Made by a program: the position numbers and the translations under genes | Notes under the pieces: model-generated | The model's database searches: none | What the model saw: the letters and a program-made list of their open reading frames with translations, nothing else | Told to the model about the DNA's origin: nothing | In this document: piece after piece, positions 42,686 to 51,682 of the stretch | Position numbering within the stretch: position 1 is the first letter of the stretch | How the letters are laid out: each line of letters starts with the position of its first letter | Assembly (NCBI RefSeq): GCF_013116745.1 | Contig: NZ_JABFOE010000003.1 | Span: 1 to 64,000 of the forward strand | Length of the DNA: 64,000 nucleotides | Direction: 5' to 3' | DNA from: Arthrobacter sp. 260 | Lineage (GTDB): Bacteria > Actinomycetota > Actinomycetes > Actinomycetales > Micrococcaceae

Positions 42686-42940
42686 ATGAACTGGATCCGC
42701 ACACACCGGTGGTTCACGGCCGGACTAGGTGCCGCCGTCGTCGGACTGGCCCTGGTGATCACCGCCGCGGCGACTCAACCATCGCGGGAGTTTGGCTGGT
42801 TTGCCTATGCGCCCCTGGCTGATGCAGTGTTCCTGCCCGGCCCTACAGCGAGGGAAATGTTCGGTATCGGCCTGGCATCGTTGGGGCTGATCGTCATTAC
42901 CGGATCGCTGGGATACCTTCGCGGCCGGCGGACGCAATGA
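42686..42940 (+). CDS. Tiny two-helix membrane protein, first of three
   Basis: An 84-residue protein with two transmembrane helices (about 10-30 and 60-78) and a short loop with FGWFAYAPL, a phrase common in small actinobacterial membrane proteins. It opens an operon of three small membrane proteins joined by overlaps. Function unknown. Confidence 0.7.
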   Translation: MNWIRTHRWFTAGLGAAVVGLALVITAAATQPSREFGWFAYAPLADAVFLPGPTAREMFGIGLASLGLIVITGSLGYLRGRRTQ

Positions 42941-43236
42941 ACTCATTCACCATCCGTCCGGTGGCCGTGTGGCTCCTCGTCCTTTCGGCTGTGCTGATCC
43001 TCGGAGGGGTGTCACTGTTGCTCGGCACCTACCCGATCGCGCCGGTCTTCCCAACGACCCAAGATGGCGCGGTGAGCATCGCCTACTCGTCAGACCTGGT
43101 CCTCGCGGTCGACGGCGGATCGTGGGTTCCTGATCGGCGTGCCGTGTGGGGCGGGGTGCTGCTGGTCGGTGGACTGATGGTGAGTGCAACGGCCGCCGGG
43201 TGGCGGCTGGGACGGAAGGCCGCCGGCCATGAGTGA
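42937..43236 (+). CDS. Tiny two-helix membrane protein, second of three
   Basis: A 99-residue protein with helices at about 8-28 and 68-90 and a 40-residue loop predicted outside the membrane (containing APVFPTTQDGAVSIAYSSDL). The ATG overlaps the preceding stop (ATGA). No family recognised. Confidence 0.7.
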   Translation: MNSFTIRPVAVWLLVLSAVLILGGVSLLLGTYPIAPVFPTTQDGAVSIAYSSDLVLAVDGGSWVPDRRAVWGGVLLVGGLMVSATAAGWRLGRKAAGHE

Positions 43237-43492
43237 GGCAAAACGCCCCCGTATCAGTCAGCCTTTGATGGTCCTGCTGCTCGGTGTCGGGCTGGTAGTG
43301 GTGGGGACACTCATTGCGATAGTGCCTGGACTGATTCCGGCCGACACCACCTCCCTTGGTGACGGTTTCTCTACGTCCAGTGGAGGCGGGCTGGCCATCC
43401 GGCCGCTCGGTGTCGCGTTGCTCGCTGGCGGGATCGGCATCGGCGCGGCCGTGCTGGGCTATCTGTTCGGGTCACGACGCCGGACGACCTAG
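43229..43492 (+). CDS. Tiny two-helix membrane protein, third of three
   Basis: An 87-residue protein with helices at about 13-34 and 58-80 and a Ser/Gly-rich loop. It starts eight bases inside the end of the previous gene. Shares the two-helix plan with the other two members; no family recognised. Confidence 0.68.
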   Translation: MSEAKRPRISQPLMVLLLGVGLVVVGTLIAIVPGLIPADTTSLGDGFSTSSGGGLAIRPLGVALLAGGIGIGAAVLGYLFGSRRRTT

Positions 43493-43533
43493 GTTCTGCC
43501 ATCCCCCCTCGGAGCGGTGCGCACCAACGGGCG

Positions 43534-44319
43534 CTAGACGTCGGGGACGCTGGAGGACACCACGACGCTTCCTGACGCATCGCGGATCTGCAGTTGGGAA
43601 ACGTCCTCCCGCATCAGGGCTGCGTTCATTCGGCAGGTAATGGTCTGTTCCGCTCCGAAGAACGTCCCCGAGGTCAGTTCCGTACCGTCTTCGCTGACCA
43701 GGATGACTTCGAAGATCTCGCCTTCGGCCAGACCATCAACCTCCAGAACCGTTTCGGTCCCCCAGGTATGGGCGACCAGTGCGGCGTCGAAGGAGGTCCC
43801 ATCCGGAATCGTCGGGAAGGTGACTTCCTCGACAGCGCCGAGGGCCCCGGGCGGGCCCTCCGGGGGCGCCTGCAGCAGGGCGGAGACTGCTGAACCACCC
43901 AGCCCACCCAGAATGAGCAGTCCTGCTGCTGCGAGCCCGAGGAACGCCACCCGGGACCGGGGGGCACGGCGGCCGTTGGTGGGGCGAGTACCGCCAAGTC
44001 GCCGACCAGCAGGACGACTGCCAATCAGTTGAGGATCGGCGGTGGTCGATGGCCGAGTGGGCACCGCATGATCAGTGGAATCGCCGGAGGTGGCTGCGAA
44101 GACGCGACTGGCCAACCCGGGAGGGAGATCGGGCTCCTCCCAGTCGAGGCCGGATTGCGCGAGCCGGTCGGAAACCTCCTGCAGTGCACGGTATTCAGTG
44201 AGCATCCCGGGATCGGCAGCGCAGGCAAGATCAAACTCGCGTTGCTCCTCGCCACTGAGGTCACCGGCCAGGGCAGCGGCGATCAGGCGGTCGCGTCGAC
44301 TCATTGGTTCTTCGGTCAC
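43534..44319 (-). CDS. Membrane-anchored anti-sigma factor (RskA-like)
   Basis: A 261-residue predicted anti-sigma factor. The N-terminal 70 residues are the sigma-binding helical part (RDRLIAAALAGDLSGEEQRE), one transmembrane helix lies at about 122-145, and an extracytoplasmic RskA-type beta domain follows (GTETVLEVDGLAEGEIFEVILVSEDG, residues about 190-255). The HxxxCxxC zinc motif of ZAS anti-sigma factors is absent, as in RskA. The ATG overlaps the sigma-factor stop (ATGA). Confidence 0.88.
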   Translation of the reverse strand: MTEEPMSRRDRLIAAALAGDLSGEEQREFDLACAADPGMLTEYRALQEVSDRLAQSGLDWEEPDLPPGLASRVFAATSGDSTDHAVPTRPSTTADPQLIGSRPAGRRLGGTRPTNGRRAPRSRVAFLGLAAAGLLILGGLGGSAVSALLQAPPEGPPGALGAVEEVTFPTIPDGTSFDAALVAHTWGTETVLEVDGLAEGEIFEVILVSEDGTELTSGTFFGAEQTITCRMNAALMREDVSQLQIRDASGSVVVSSSVPDV

Positions 44320-44855
44320 TTCTCCTCCTCCTCTCCCAGAATCTCGCGGAGCGCTTTCAGTCCGTAGTACATCCGTGTGCGCAGCGTCCCTACCGGGACA
44401 CCGCTGGTCTCGTGCAGTTGCTGATAGGTCATGCCATTGAGATGGACCGCCACAATGATGTCGCGGTGCTCGGGGCTCAACCTGGCCAGGCCGCCCGACA
44501 ACACAATCCGGTCGTCAACTGTTTCCACCACTGCGACGGCGGGGGCATCGACTTCCATCAACTCATTCGTGGTGGGAGTGGGGCGGCGGGCCCGGGCTTT
44601 GATCTCGTCGATCACCACGTTGCGGGCGATCGCAAACAGCCAGGTCCGTTCCGACCCACGCTCGGAATGGTAGCGATCCCGCGCCCGCCATGCTCGCACG
44701 AACGTCTCCTGGACGCAGTCTTCGGCGATGGTCGAGTCGCGGGTGCTGTTGAGCGCGAATCCATAAATGGCCCGCGCATGCTCGGCGAACGCCTGGTGCA
44801 CGTCGAAAACACCCGCAGATTGCCTGAACAGGCCGACCACCCTCTCTTCGCTCAT
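44316..44855 (-). CDS. ECF-family RNA polymerase sigma factor (SigK-like)
   Basis: A 179-residue ECF sigma factor. Region 2 (about 16-85, with AEDCVQETFVRAWRARDRY and TWLFAIARNVVIDEIKAR) and region 4 (about 115-170, LSPEHRDIIVAVHLNGMTYQ then GVPVGTLRTRMYYGLKALR) are complete. ATG 44855 is preferred; in-frame GTGs a few codons upstream are alternatives. It is co-translated with its anti-sigma factor and divergent from the CHRD protein gene, a probable target. Confidence 0.93.
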   Translation of the reverse strand: MSEERVVGLFRQSAGVFDVHQAFAEHARAIYGFALNSTRDSTIAEDCVQETFVRAWRARDRYHSERGSERTWLFAIARNVVIDEIKARARRPTPTTNELMEVDAPAVAVVETVDDRIVLSGGLARLSPEHRDIIVAVHLNGMTYQQLHETSGVPVGTLRTRMYYGLKALREILGEEEEK

Positions 44856-45034
44856 CGTCCGAAGCGTCGCTTCCACCCGTTCACCCACCTCTACCTCGGA
44901 AGGGGGTACTGCTGTGAGGTGTCGGGCGTTCACCGGTAGCGCCAGAAAAGTTGTGATGAACGTTTGGCCGCAGTGGCGAGTATACCTTCGTACGTTGGCA
45001 CCGACCCGCGGCGCCGCGCACCGAAAGGGACACC

Positions 45035-45745
45035 ATGAAGACGACAAAGAAGGCACGATTTGCCGCTGTAGCGGGAGCGACCGGCGCGGTGGCGTTGCTG
45101 GCGGTTGCCGGCGCAGCACCAGCAGCGGCGGAAACTGTGGTCGACCGCCCCGACAGCTTCACCAGCTCGTACACGGTCGCGGCCACCCCTGATCAGGTAG
45201 TTGGACCCGACGGCGCGTTGGCACCCGGCGAACCCGGGGCGATGGGCACGTTCAACTTCATGATCAACTCCGATTCGGAGATCATCTGCTACGACATCAC
45301 GCTCAACGGCGTGACCCCTCCCTACGAGAGCGGCGCGAAGACTGCCACCCACATCCACGAAGCGGTCGCCGGTGAGAGTGGACCCCCACGGCTCGCCTTC
45401 CCCAACCCGGAGGGTGATGGCGTCCTGACAAGCTCCGGCTGCCTCCAGGGCCCGTTCACCACCGGACTTGAGGGCGACGACGGCGTCGACACCGGGGAAG
45501 GGTTCTCCCTGAAGGAGATCGAGGCCAACCCCGCCGGATTCTCAGCGGATACCCACACCTCCACCTACGTTCCCGGTGCAGTCCGCGGTCAGCTGACCCT
45601 GCTGCCAGCCGGCGGTGCTGACACCGGCGTGGCGATGAGCCCTGCCGAGGAAACGGGCGCAACACTGCCCCTGACACTCGGTGCTGTTGGCGCCGTCGCG
45701 CTCGGTGCGGTCATGGTGGCACGGTCCCGCGCACGGACTGCCTAA
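45035..45745 (+). CDS. Secreted CHRD-domain protein with C-terminal anchor
   Basis: A 236-residue exported protein. A Sec signal peptide (about 1-32) precedes a CHRD-like domain (about 40-190) with the typical THIHEAVAGESGPPRLAF segment and a matching C-terminal VPGAVRGQLTL. A C-terminal hydrophobic helix (about 205-226) and a basic tail suggest membrane retention; no LPXTG sorting signal is present. It is divergent from the ECF sigma gene and probably under its control. Biochemical role unknown. Confidence 0.82.
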   Translation: MKTTKKARFAAVAGATGAVALLAVAGAAPAAAETVVDRPDSFTSSYTVAATPDQVVGPDGALAPGEPGAMGTFNFMINSDSEIICYDITLNGVTPPYESGAKTATHIHEAVAGESGPPRLAFPNPEGDGVLTSSGCLQGPFTTGLEGDDGVDTGEGFSLKEIEANPAGFSADTHTSTYVPGAVRGQLTLLPAGGADTGVAMSPAEETGATLPLTLGAVGAVALGAVMVARSRARTA

Positions 45746-45937
45746 CCAGGCGCCGCCCAGGAATGGGTCGGTGTCCCGCGGGATGCTGGGGTCCTGCGGG
45801 GCGCCGCAGTCCCGCGGGGCACCGCGTCCGTGCTCCCCCCCCATGGGCTAATGGCATGGGGAAACTCAGATCGAATTCTCAGGAAATGGGAGTACCGTCC
45901 AGGTATACCCGCATGAGCTGAATCAGGGAGATGGACC

Positions 45938-47113
45938 ATGAATCGTACCTGGCGAAACTGGGCACCGGCCGTCGCGATCACCGCCGTCGTCGGGGCGGGG
46001 GCTCTGGTTGTCCCGCTCACCGCGAACGCCGCAGTTGACCTCCCGGATCTGACTGCTGTCGAAGTCCTTGAACTGGCGACCAGCCATTCGGTTGACACTC
46101 TCTCCGGCACCATCGAGCAGACCTCCGATCTCGGGCTTCCCGATCTGTCCCTTCTGGGTGGGGCTGGCGGCAGCGCGAACGGAACCACGGGCGGCGCCAA
46201 CGCTGCGCCCGGCGCCACATCCGACGCCGACACACCCTCAACCCCCGGGGCCTCAGTCCTGGAGCTGCTCACCGCCCCTCACACCGCCCGCGTCTACCTG
46301 GCGGGCCCGTCGCAGGCCCGCATTCAGGTGCTCGACGACATGGCCGAGCGAAATGTCATCCTCAATGGCACCGACCTCTGGTTCTACGACTCCGAAGACA
46401 ACGCGGCGGTCCACGCCACGCTCCCTGACCGGACGCTCACCAGTGAGGACATCGATTATCTCGAAGGCCTTCCGGACGTTCCGACTCCGGACCAGCTGGC
46501 GGCGCAGTTCCTGGAGAAGGCGGACCCGACCACTGAGGTTTCGGTCGGACCCGACCGGTCGGTGGCAGGCCGTGCGGCATACCAGCTGATCCTGACACCC
46601 CGCGCTGATGACACCCTCATCGCCTCCATCACCGTCGATGTTGACGGCGACACCGGCCTTCCGCTGGCGGTCAGCGTCGCTGCGGCTGACAGTTCCGAGC
46701 CAGCGTTCAGCGTCGCCTACACCGATATCAGTTTTGACGCCCCACCTGCCGGGATCTTTGACTTCACCCCGCCCGCCGGGGCAACCGTCACCGAGGCGCC
46801 TGATCACGCCCGGGAGGGCGACCCCGGTACGGCGGAATCGCACGATGGGGATCCCTCGAACGACCCGGCGGAGAACTCTTCTAAGCCCACCGTCACCGGG
46901 ACCGGCTGGGGGACAGTGCTGGAGTTCCCGGCAGGAGACTTCCCGGCGAACGCCGGCGAGCTAACCGGTATGATCGACCAGCTGAGCACTCCGGTGGAGG
47001 CCGGGCGCCTCCTGCAGACCCGCCTGCTGAACATCCTGCTTACCGACGACGGGAGGGTCCTGGTCGGGTCGGTTCCCGCCGACCGGCTCCAGGCAGTTGC
47101 CGACGGCGAGTGA
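45938..47113 (+). CDS. Exported LolA-like protein (outer-membrane-lipoprotein carrier fold)
   Basis: A 391-residue exported protein. Signal peptide 1-31 ends ANA. A LolA-like domain (about 35-285) includes LELATSHSVDTLSGTIEQTS and VYLAGPSQARIQVLDDMAER, interrupted by a Gly/Ala/Thr-rich low-complexity stretch, and is followed by an Asp/Ser-rich linker and a 70-residue C-terminal domain. In Gram-positive bacteria such domains probably bind lipid or sense the envelope. It overlaps the following ABC ATPase start (GTGA), suggesting a joint role. Confidence 0.8.
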   Translation: MNRTWRNWAPAVAITAVVGAGALVVPLTANAAVDLPDLTAVEVLELATSHSVDTLSGTIEQTSDLGLPDLSLLGGAGGSANGTTGGANAAPGATSDADTPSTPGASVLELLTAPHTARVYLAGPSQARIQVLDDMAERNVILNGTDLWFYDSEDNAAVHATLPDRTLTSEDIDYLEGLPDVPTPDQLAAQFLEKADPTTEVSVGPDRSVAGRAAYQLILTPRADDTLIASITVDVDGDTGLPLAVSVAAADSSEPAFSVAYTDISFDAPPAGIFDFTPPAGATVTEAPDHAREGDPGTAESHDGDPSNDPAENSSKPTVTGTGWGTVLEFPAGDFPANAGELTGMIDQLSTPVEAGRLLQTRLLNILLTDDGRVLVGSVPADRLQAVADGE

Positions 47114-48090
47114 GCGATCCAACCCTGCTGGAGGGTCCGGTCGTTCAGACCCGCGGGCTCACCAAGCGATTCGGTGGGCAGAACGTTCTGGACGGCATCG
47201 ACCTCACCGTCCCACGAGGGTCAGTTTTCGGTTTCCTCGGACCCAATGGGTCGGGGAAAACCACCACCATCCGGATCCTGTTGGGGCTGGCCACCGCAAC
47301 CTCGGGTGAGGTAGAGGTGCTGGGGCGCAGCATTCCCAAACACCTGCCCGAGGTTCTCCCCCGGGTAGGTGCGCTCGTGGAGGGCCCGGGCTTTTACCCG
47401 TTCCTGTCGGGGCGAGCCAACCTGCATCGTCTCGACGCAGCCGACCGCTTTGTCGATCCGTCGACCCGCCGCGCCCGGACCGACCGGGCCCTCGAACGGG
47501 TGGGGCTGTCGCAGGCGGCGGACAAAAAGGTGGGCGCGTATTCGCTGGGGATGAAGCAACGCCTGGGCATCGCCAATGCGCTCCTCACCCACCGGGATCT
47601 GATCGTGCTCGACGAACCCACCAATGGTCTTGACCCACAGGGCACCCGCGAGGTGCGCCACCTGGTGCACTCGCTGACCGCTGAGGGGACCACCGTCTTC
47701 GTATCGAGTCACCTGCTGGCGGAGGTGGAACAGATTTGCTCGCATGTGGCGGTCCTCCGAGCGGGACGGCTGGTCGCGCAGGGGTCGCTGAGTGAGCTGC
47801 GGGACGCCGGGCAGACCCGGGTGGAAGTGCTCACGCCCGACCCCGACGGCTGCCTCGCAGTCCTGACACGCCTGGGGTTGCTCCCACAACGGTCCACGCC
47901 GGTCCACTACACACCGCACGCGGGGATTGAAGCGGTCAGCGCACCGCTCCCGGACCAGATCGCGCCACACACCATCGTCGCCGCACTGGTTGCCGCCGGG
48001 GTCCGGGTAACCGGGTTCACCGTCGACCAGATGGGGCTCGAGGAACTCTTCGTGGCGCTGACCGGAGAGGGGTTCGACGTTGTCCAGTGA
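47110..48090 (+). CDS. ABC transporter ATP-binding protein
   Basis: A 326-residue ABC ATPase of the drug/lipid exporter group (CcmA-like). Walker A GPNGSGKTTT is near 44-53, the signature YSLGMKQRLGIANAL near 143, and Walker B LIVLDEPTNGLD near 163. The C-terminal 100 residues are a regulatory extension. The GTG start overlaps the end of the LolA-like gene and the stop overlaps the permease start, so the three are coupled. Confidence 0.93.
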   Translation: MSDPTLLEGPVVQTRGLTKRFGGQNVLDGIDLTVPRGSVFGFLGPNGSGKTTTIRILLGLATATSGEVEVLGRSIPKHLPEVLPRVGALVEGPGFYPFLSGRANLHRLDAADRFVDPSTRRARTDRALERVGLSQAADKKVGAYSLGMKQRLGIANALLTHRDLIVLDEPTNGLDPQGTREVRHLVHSLTAEGTTVFVSSHLLAEVEQICSHVAVLRAGRLVAQGSLSELRDAGQTRVEVLTPDPDGCLAVLTRLGLLPQRSTPVHYTPHAGIEAVSAPLPDQIAPHTIVAALVAAGVRVTGFTVDQMGLEELFVALTGEGFDVVQ

Positions 48091-48937
48091 CACGGGAGCG
48101 CGCAACGCCGAGCAGAGACCGGCCTCCGGGCTGGTTTTTCTGGCATCCGAGCTGACCCTCCTCTTCCGACGCCGACGGACCTGGGCGCTGCTGCTTGCCC
48201 TCGCGGCGATTCCCGTCATGATTGCCGTGGCGGTGCGGCTGACCTCCGGCCCACCCAGCGGCCGGGGGCCAGCCTTCCTTGACCAGATCACCCAGAACGG
48301 GCTCTTTGTCGCGGTAGCGGCCATCACCGTGGCCATCCCCCTCTTCCTGCCCCTTACCGTGGGTGTGGTGGCGGGGGACACCGTCGCCGGCGAAGCCAGT
48401 ACCGGCACCCTGCGCTACCTCCTGGTCGCGCCGGTGGGCCGCGGGCGGCTCCTGCTGGTCAAGTTCACTGGGGCGGTGGTGTTCTGTCTCGCGGCAACCC
48501 TCGCCGTCGTCCTAGCGGGCACCCTCATCGGTGCCGCACTGTTCCCGGTGGGCCCCGTCACCCTGCTCTCCGGGGACACCGTCGGCGTCGCGGAATCACT
48601 CCTGCGGTCAGCTCTGATCTGCGCTTACGTCACGGTTTCCCTGACCGGATTGTGCGCCGTCGGCCTGTTCATCTCCACGCTCACCGATGTGCCGGTGGGG
48701 GCGATGGCCGCGACCGTGGTGATCTCCGTTGTCTCCCAGGTGCTGGGCCAGCTTCCCCAGCTGGAATGGCTGCACCCCTGGCTTCTGAGCCAGTACTGGT
48801 TCGGGTTCGCGGACCTGCTTCGGCAGCCGATCGAATGGTCGTCGTTCGCTGCGAACGCCCTCCTCCAGTCGGGCTACGTGCTGGTCTTCGGTGCCCTCGC
48901 CTACGGCCGGTTCACCACTCGTGACGTCCTGGCCTGA
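48080..48937 (+). CDS. ABC-2 type transporter permease
   Basis: A 285-residue permease with six predicted helices, including the ABC-2 pattern with a long first extracytoplasmic segment and the GEASTGTLRYLLVAPVGRGR region typical of NatB/ABC-2 permeases. A TTG start at 48080, 11 bases inside the ATPase gene and after GAGAGGGG, is the best start. It partners the ATPase upstream; substrate unknown. Confidence 0.9.
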   Translation: MSSDTGARNAEQRPASGLVFLASELTLLFRRRRTWALLLALAAIPVMIAVAVRLTSGPPSGRGPAFLDQITQNGLFVAVAAITVAIPLFLPLTVGVVAGDTVAGEASTGTLRYLLVAPVGRGRLLLVKFTGAVVFCLAATLAVVLAGTLIGAALFPVGPVTLLSGDTVGVAESLLRSALICAYVTVSLTGLCAVGLFISTLTDVPVGAMAATVVISVVSQVLGQLPQLEWLHPWLLSQYWFGFADLLRQPIEWSSFAANALLQSGYVLVFGALAYGRFTTRDVLA

Positions 48938-48958
48938 ACAACCCCACGGCACACGAAA

Positions 48959-48998
48959 GAGGCGGCACCAGCAGCAATGATGCTGCCCGCGCCGCCTC
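48959..48998. terminator. Bidirectional terminator between ABC permease and malate synthase genes
   Basis: GAGGCGGC at 48959-48966 pairs with GCCGCCTC at 48991-48998, and an inner GCAGCA/TGCTGC hairpin (48971-48986) lies in the loop. It lies between two convergent genes. Confidence 0.75.
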
Positions 48999-49012
48999 CT
49001 TGGCGTGGAAGG

Positions 49013-50611
49013 TCAGTCCACCAGCTCGTAGGCGGGCAGGGTGAGGAAGTCCGTGTACTCCTCGGAGATGCAGATGTCGGCGATGAGACGGCTCGCCGGC
49101 TCGTAGAACCGGGTGAACGCCTCCTCGCCCACCTCGCCGCGGAGCCGTTCGGTCTCTTCGGCGAGGATGTCGGTGACCAGTTCGGGGGTCACTGTGTTTC
49201 CGGTGTCGGTCAGCTGCACCTTGTTGCGGATCTGCTGCCAGACCTGGGACCGCGAGATCTCCGCCGTTGCTGCGTCCTCCATCAGGTTGTGGATCGCCAC
49301 CGCACCGTTACCGGAGAGCCACACCGCCACATAGGCGACCGCGACATAGAGGTTGGCATGCATCCCGGCCTCGGTCACGTCCCCTTCCGCTGAGGCGACG
49401 TCCAGAAGCTGCGCGGCGGTCACCTCCACCTCAGGACGCTGCCGGTCGATCTGGTTCGGGCGCTCCCCCAGGACACCGTCGAAGACCTCCTTGCACAGGG
49501 GCACCATGTCCGGGTGGGCCACCCAGGAGCCGTCGAAGCCGTCGGTCGCTTCGCGCTCCTTGTCTGCCTTTACCTTGGCGAAGGCCTGTTCGGTGACGGC
49601 GGGCTCGCGGCGGTTGGGGATGAACGCTGCCATGCCGCCCATGGCAAAGGCTCCCCGGCGGTGGCAGGTCTTGACCAGCAGTTCCGTGTAGGCGCGCATG
49701 AATGGGGCGGTCATCGACACACTGGCGCGATCCGGCAGCACGAATTCGCTACCGCCATCACGGAAGTACTTGATAATGCTGAACAGGTAATCCCAGCGCC
49801 CGGCGTTCAGGCCCGAGGCGTGGTCCTTCAGCTCAAACAGGATCTCGTCCATCTCGAATGCGGCCGGAATGGTCTCAATCAGCACGGTCGCCCGGACCGA
49901 CCCCTGGGGCACGCCCACGTAGTCCTGTGCGAACACGAAGACATCATTCCAGAGCCGTGCCTCGAGGTGGCTTTCGAGCTTCGGCAGGTAGTAGTAGGGG
50001 CCGCTGCCGTTCTCGAGCAGGTGCTTGGCGTTGTGGAAGAAGTGCAGCCCGAAGTCCACCAGCGCACCGACAGCCGGTTCGCCGTCGATGGTGATGTTCT
50101 TCTCTGGCAGGTGCCAACCGCGAGGGCGGGCGACGACGACGGCGAGGGGCGCGTCAGTGCGCAACGCGTATTCCTTGCCTTCGGGCGAGGTGTAGCTGAG
50201 CTGCCCGCGTGCGGCGTCGAAGAGGTTCAGCTGGGAGTCGATCACGTTGTGCCAGGTCGGCGCCGACGCGTCCTCAAGGTCAGCGAGCCACACCTTCGCG
50301 CCCGAGTTCAGTGCGTTGATGGCCATCTTGGCGGGGGATGCTGGTCCGGTCATCTCAACGCGCCGGTCCTGCAGTTGCGGCGGGGCGCCGGCGACGGTCC
50401 AGTCACCGGCGCGAACCTCCTGCGTCTCGGGGAGGAAATCCAGCCGGCCGGTCGCAGCGGCCTCTTCGCGGCGACCGTTCCGTGCCGCCAGCCGCTCGTC
50501 GCGGGTTCCACGGAAACGCTGGTGCAGCTCTTCGAGGAAGGTGAGCGCCTCGGGCGTAAGGATGGTGTCTGCCCGATCAACTGGGAGTGGGTGCCTGGGT
50601 TCGATAGTCAT
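49013..50611 (-). CDS. aceB: Malate synthase (A type)
   Basis: Condenses glyoxylate and acetyl-CoA to malate in the glyoxylate shunt. The 532 residues match malate synthase A: LADLEDASAPTWHN near 115, VVVARPRGWHLPEKN near 160 with the catalytic arginine, ATVLIETIPAAFEMDEIL near 243, GRWDYLFSIIKY near 270 and GFDGSWVAHPDMVPL near 373. ATG 50611 with AGGAGCTC upstream is preferred over a longer frame. Isocitrate lyase is not adjacent, so the genes are split. It is divergent from an IclR regulator with a dyad between them. Confidence 0.96.
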   Translation of the reverse strand: MTIEPRHPLPVDRADTILTPEALTFLEELHQRFRGTRDERLAARNGRREEAAATGRLDFLPETQEVRAGDWTVAGAPPQLQDRRVEMTGPASPAKMAINALNSGAKVWLADLEDASAPTWHNVIDSQLNLFDAARGQLSYTSPEGKEYALRTDAPLAVVVARPRGWHLPEKNITIDGEPAVGALVDFGLHFFHNAKHLLENGSGPYYYLPKLESHLEARLWNDVFVFAQDYVGVPQGSVRATVLIETIPAAFEMDEILFELKDHASGLNAGRWDYLFSIIKYFRDGGSEFVLPDRASVSMTAPFMRAYTELLVKTCHRRGAFAMGGMAAFIPNRREPAVTEQAFAKVKADKEREATDGFDGSWVAHPDMVPLCKEVFDGVLGERPNQIDRQRPEVEVTAAQLLDVASAEGDVTEAGMHANLYVAVAYVAVWLSGNGAVAIHNLMEDAATAEISRSQVWQQIRNKVQLTDTGNTVTPELVTDILAEETERLRGEVGEEAFTRFYEPASRLIADICISEEYTDFLTLPAYELVD

Positions 50612-50766
50612 GTACTGAGCTCCTGTCGTTTGCCCGCCGGGAAGGCGGGAGCCGCTGCTGGCACGATGGTGCGGGAAGGTGCAACGCAAACACTCTCACG
50701 TCCCGATTTCATATTATGGATATTATTATCTGACAGATGGAATCGCAACCCGGATTGGATTACTGA

Positions 50767-50781
50767 TTCCACTCAGTGGAA
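50767..50781. promoter_or_regulatory. IclR operator candidate between aceB and iclR
   Basis: TTCCACTCAGTGGAA has perfect 6-base arms. A third half-site, TTTCCAC, occurs about 25 bases further toward the IclR gene. These lie in the 246-base divergent region and are the best candidates for IclR binding. Confidence 0.5.
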
Positions 50782-50857
50782 AATAGGATAGTCTGACAAA
50801 AGTTTCCACCTCGCGAGTCAAGCCTGCTGATGGAAGCCCGAGAGCTGGGAGTGTTAC

Positions 50858-51619
50858 ATGGCCGAGAAAGCGGCTGGTGGCGGCGTGCAGTCCGTCGAGC
50901 GGGTCTTCGAACTGCTCGAACTCATTACGGACGCCGGCGGTGAGGTCTCCCTCAGTGAACTCTCCTCCTCCACCGACCTTCCCCTGCCGACCATCCACCG
51001 TCTGCTGCGAACCCTGGTCACCAAGGGATATGCCCGTCAGCTCCCTAACCGCCGGTACGCGCTGGGGCCCCGCCTCATCCGGCTTGGTGAAGGGGCCAAC
51101 AAACAGCTCGGCGCCCTCGCACGCCCGCAGCTGAAGCACCTCGTCGACAGCCTGGGCGAAACCTCCAACATGGCGGTCCTGGACTCGGACATGGTCATCT
51201 ACATTGCGCAGGTGCCCTCACCGCACTCCATGCGCATGTTCACCGAGGTGGGCCGTCGCGCCCACACCCATGACACCGGCGTCGGGAAGGCAATCCTGGC
51301 GCAGCTGAGCAACGACGCCGTCCGGAGCATCGTTGCCCGGGCCGGGATGCCCACTCCCACCGAAAAAAGCCTCAAGACCATCGACGAGCTGCTCGCCGAA
51401 CTGGACCTCATCCGCGAGCGCGGCTACTCGATCGATGAGCAGGAGCAGGAACTCGGTGTCAGGTGTTTCGCGATGGCTGTGCCCAACGCTCCGACACCGA
51501 GCGCCATCTCCGTGTCCGGACCGGTCTCCCGCGTCGATGAGCATTTTGCCGAGAAGGCAGTGCCCCTGCTGCGCGAAGCGGTCCGCTCCATTGCCGAAGA
51601 ACTCAACCTCACCTCCTGA
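50858..51619 (+). CDS. IclR-family transcriptional regulator
   Basis: A 253-residue IclR protein. The winged helix is at about 8-68 (GGVQSVERVFELLELITDAG, LPLPTIHRLLRTLV) and the effector domain at about 80-250, with the conserved GVRCFAMAVPNAPTPSAISVSGP near the C-terminus. It is divergent from malate synthase, whose expression it probably controls in response to glyoxylate or a related metabolite. GGGAG precedes the ATG. Confidence 0.93.
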   Translation: MAEKAAGGGVQSVERVFELLELITDAGGEVSLSELSSSTDLPLPTIHRLLRTLVTKGYARQLPNRRYALGPRLIRLGEGANKQLGALARPQLKHLVDSLGETSNMAVLDSDMVIYIAQVPSPHSMRMFTEVGRRAHTHDTGVGKAILAQLSNDAVRSIVARAGMPTPTEKSLKTIDELLAELDLIRERGYSIDEQEQELGVRCFAMAVPNAPTPSAISVSGPVSRVDEHFAEKAVPLLREAVRSIAEELNLTS

Positions 51620-51682
51620 CCCGGATCGAGGCCCACCGCGTCCCGGTACCAGGGAAATCCGGCCGGGAGTATCATCCTCGGC

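Noticed and set aside
45638-45745. LPXTG sortase signal on the CHRD protein
   Set aside because: The C-terminus has a hydrophobic helix and basic tail, but the preceding segment (EETGATLPLTLG) has no LPXTG-type motif.
45746-45937. Repeated CCCGCGG segments and a possible tiny gene
   Set aside because: Repeats are short and imperfect, and no frame has a start with ribosome binding site. The gap probably holds only the promoter of the LolA-like gene.
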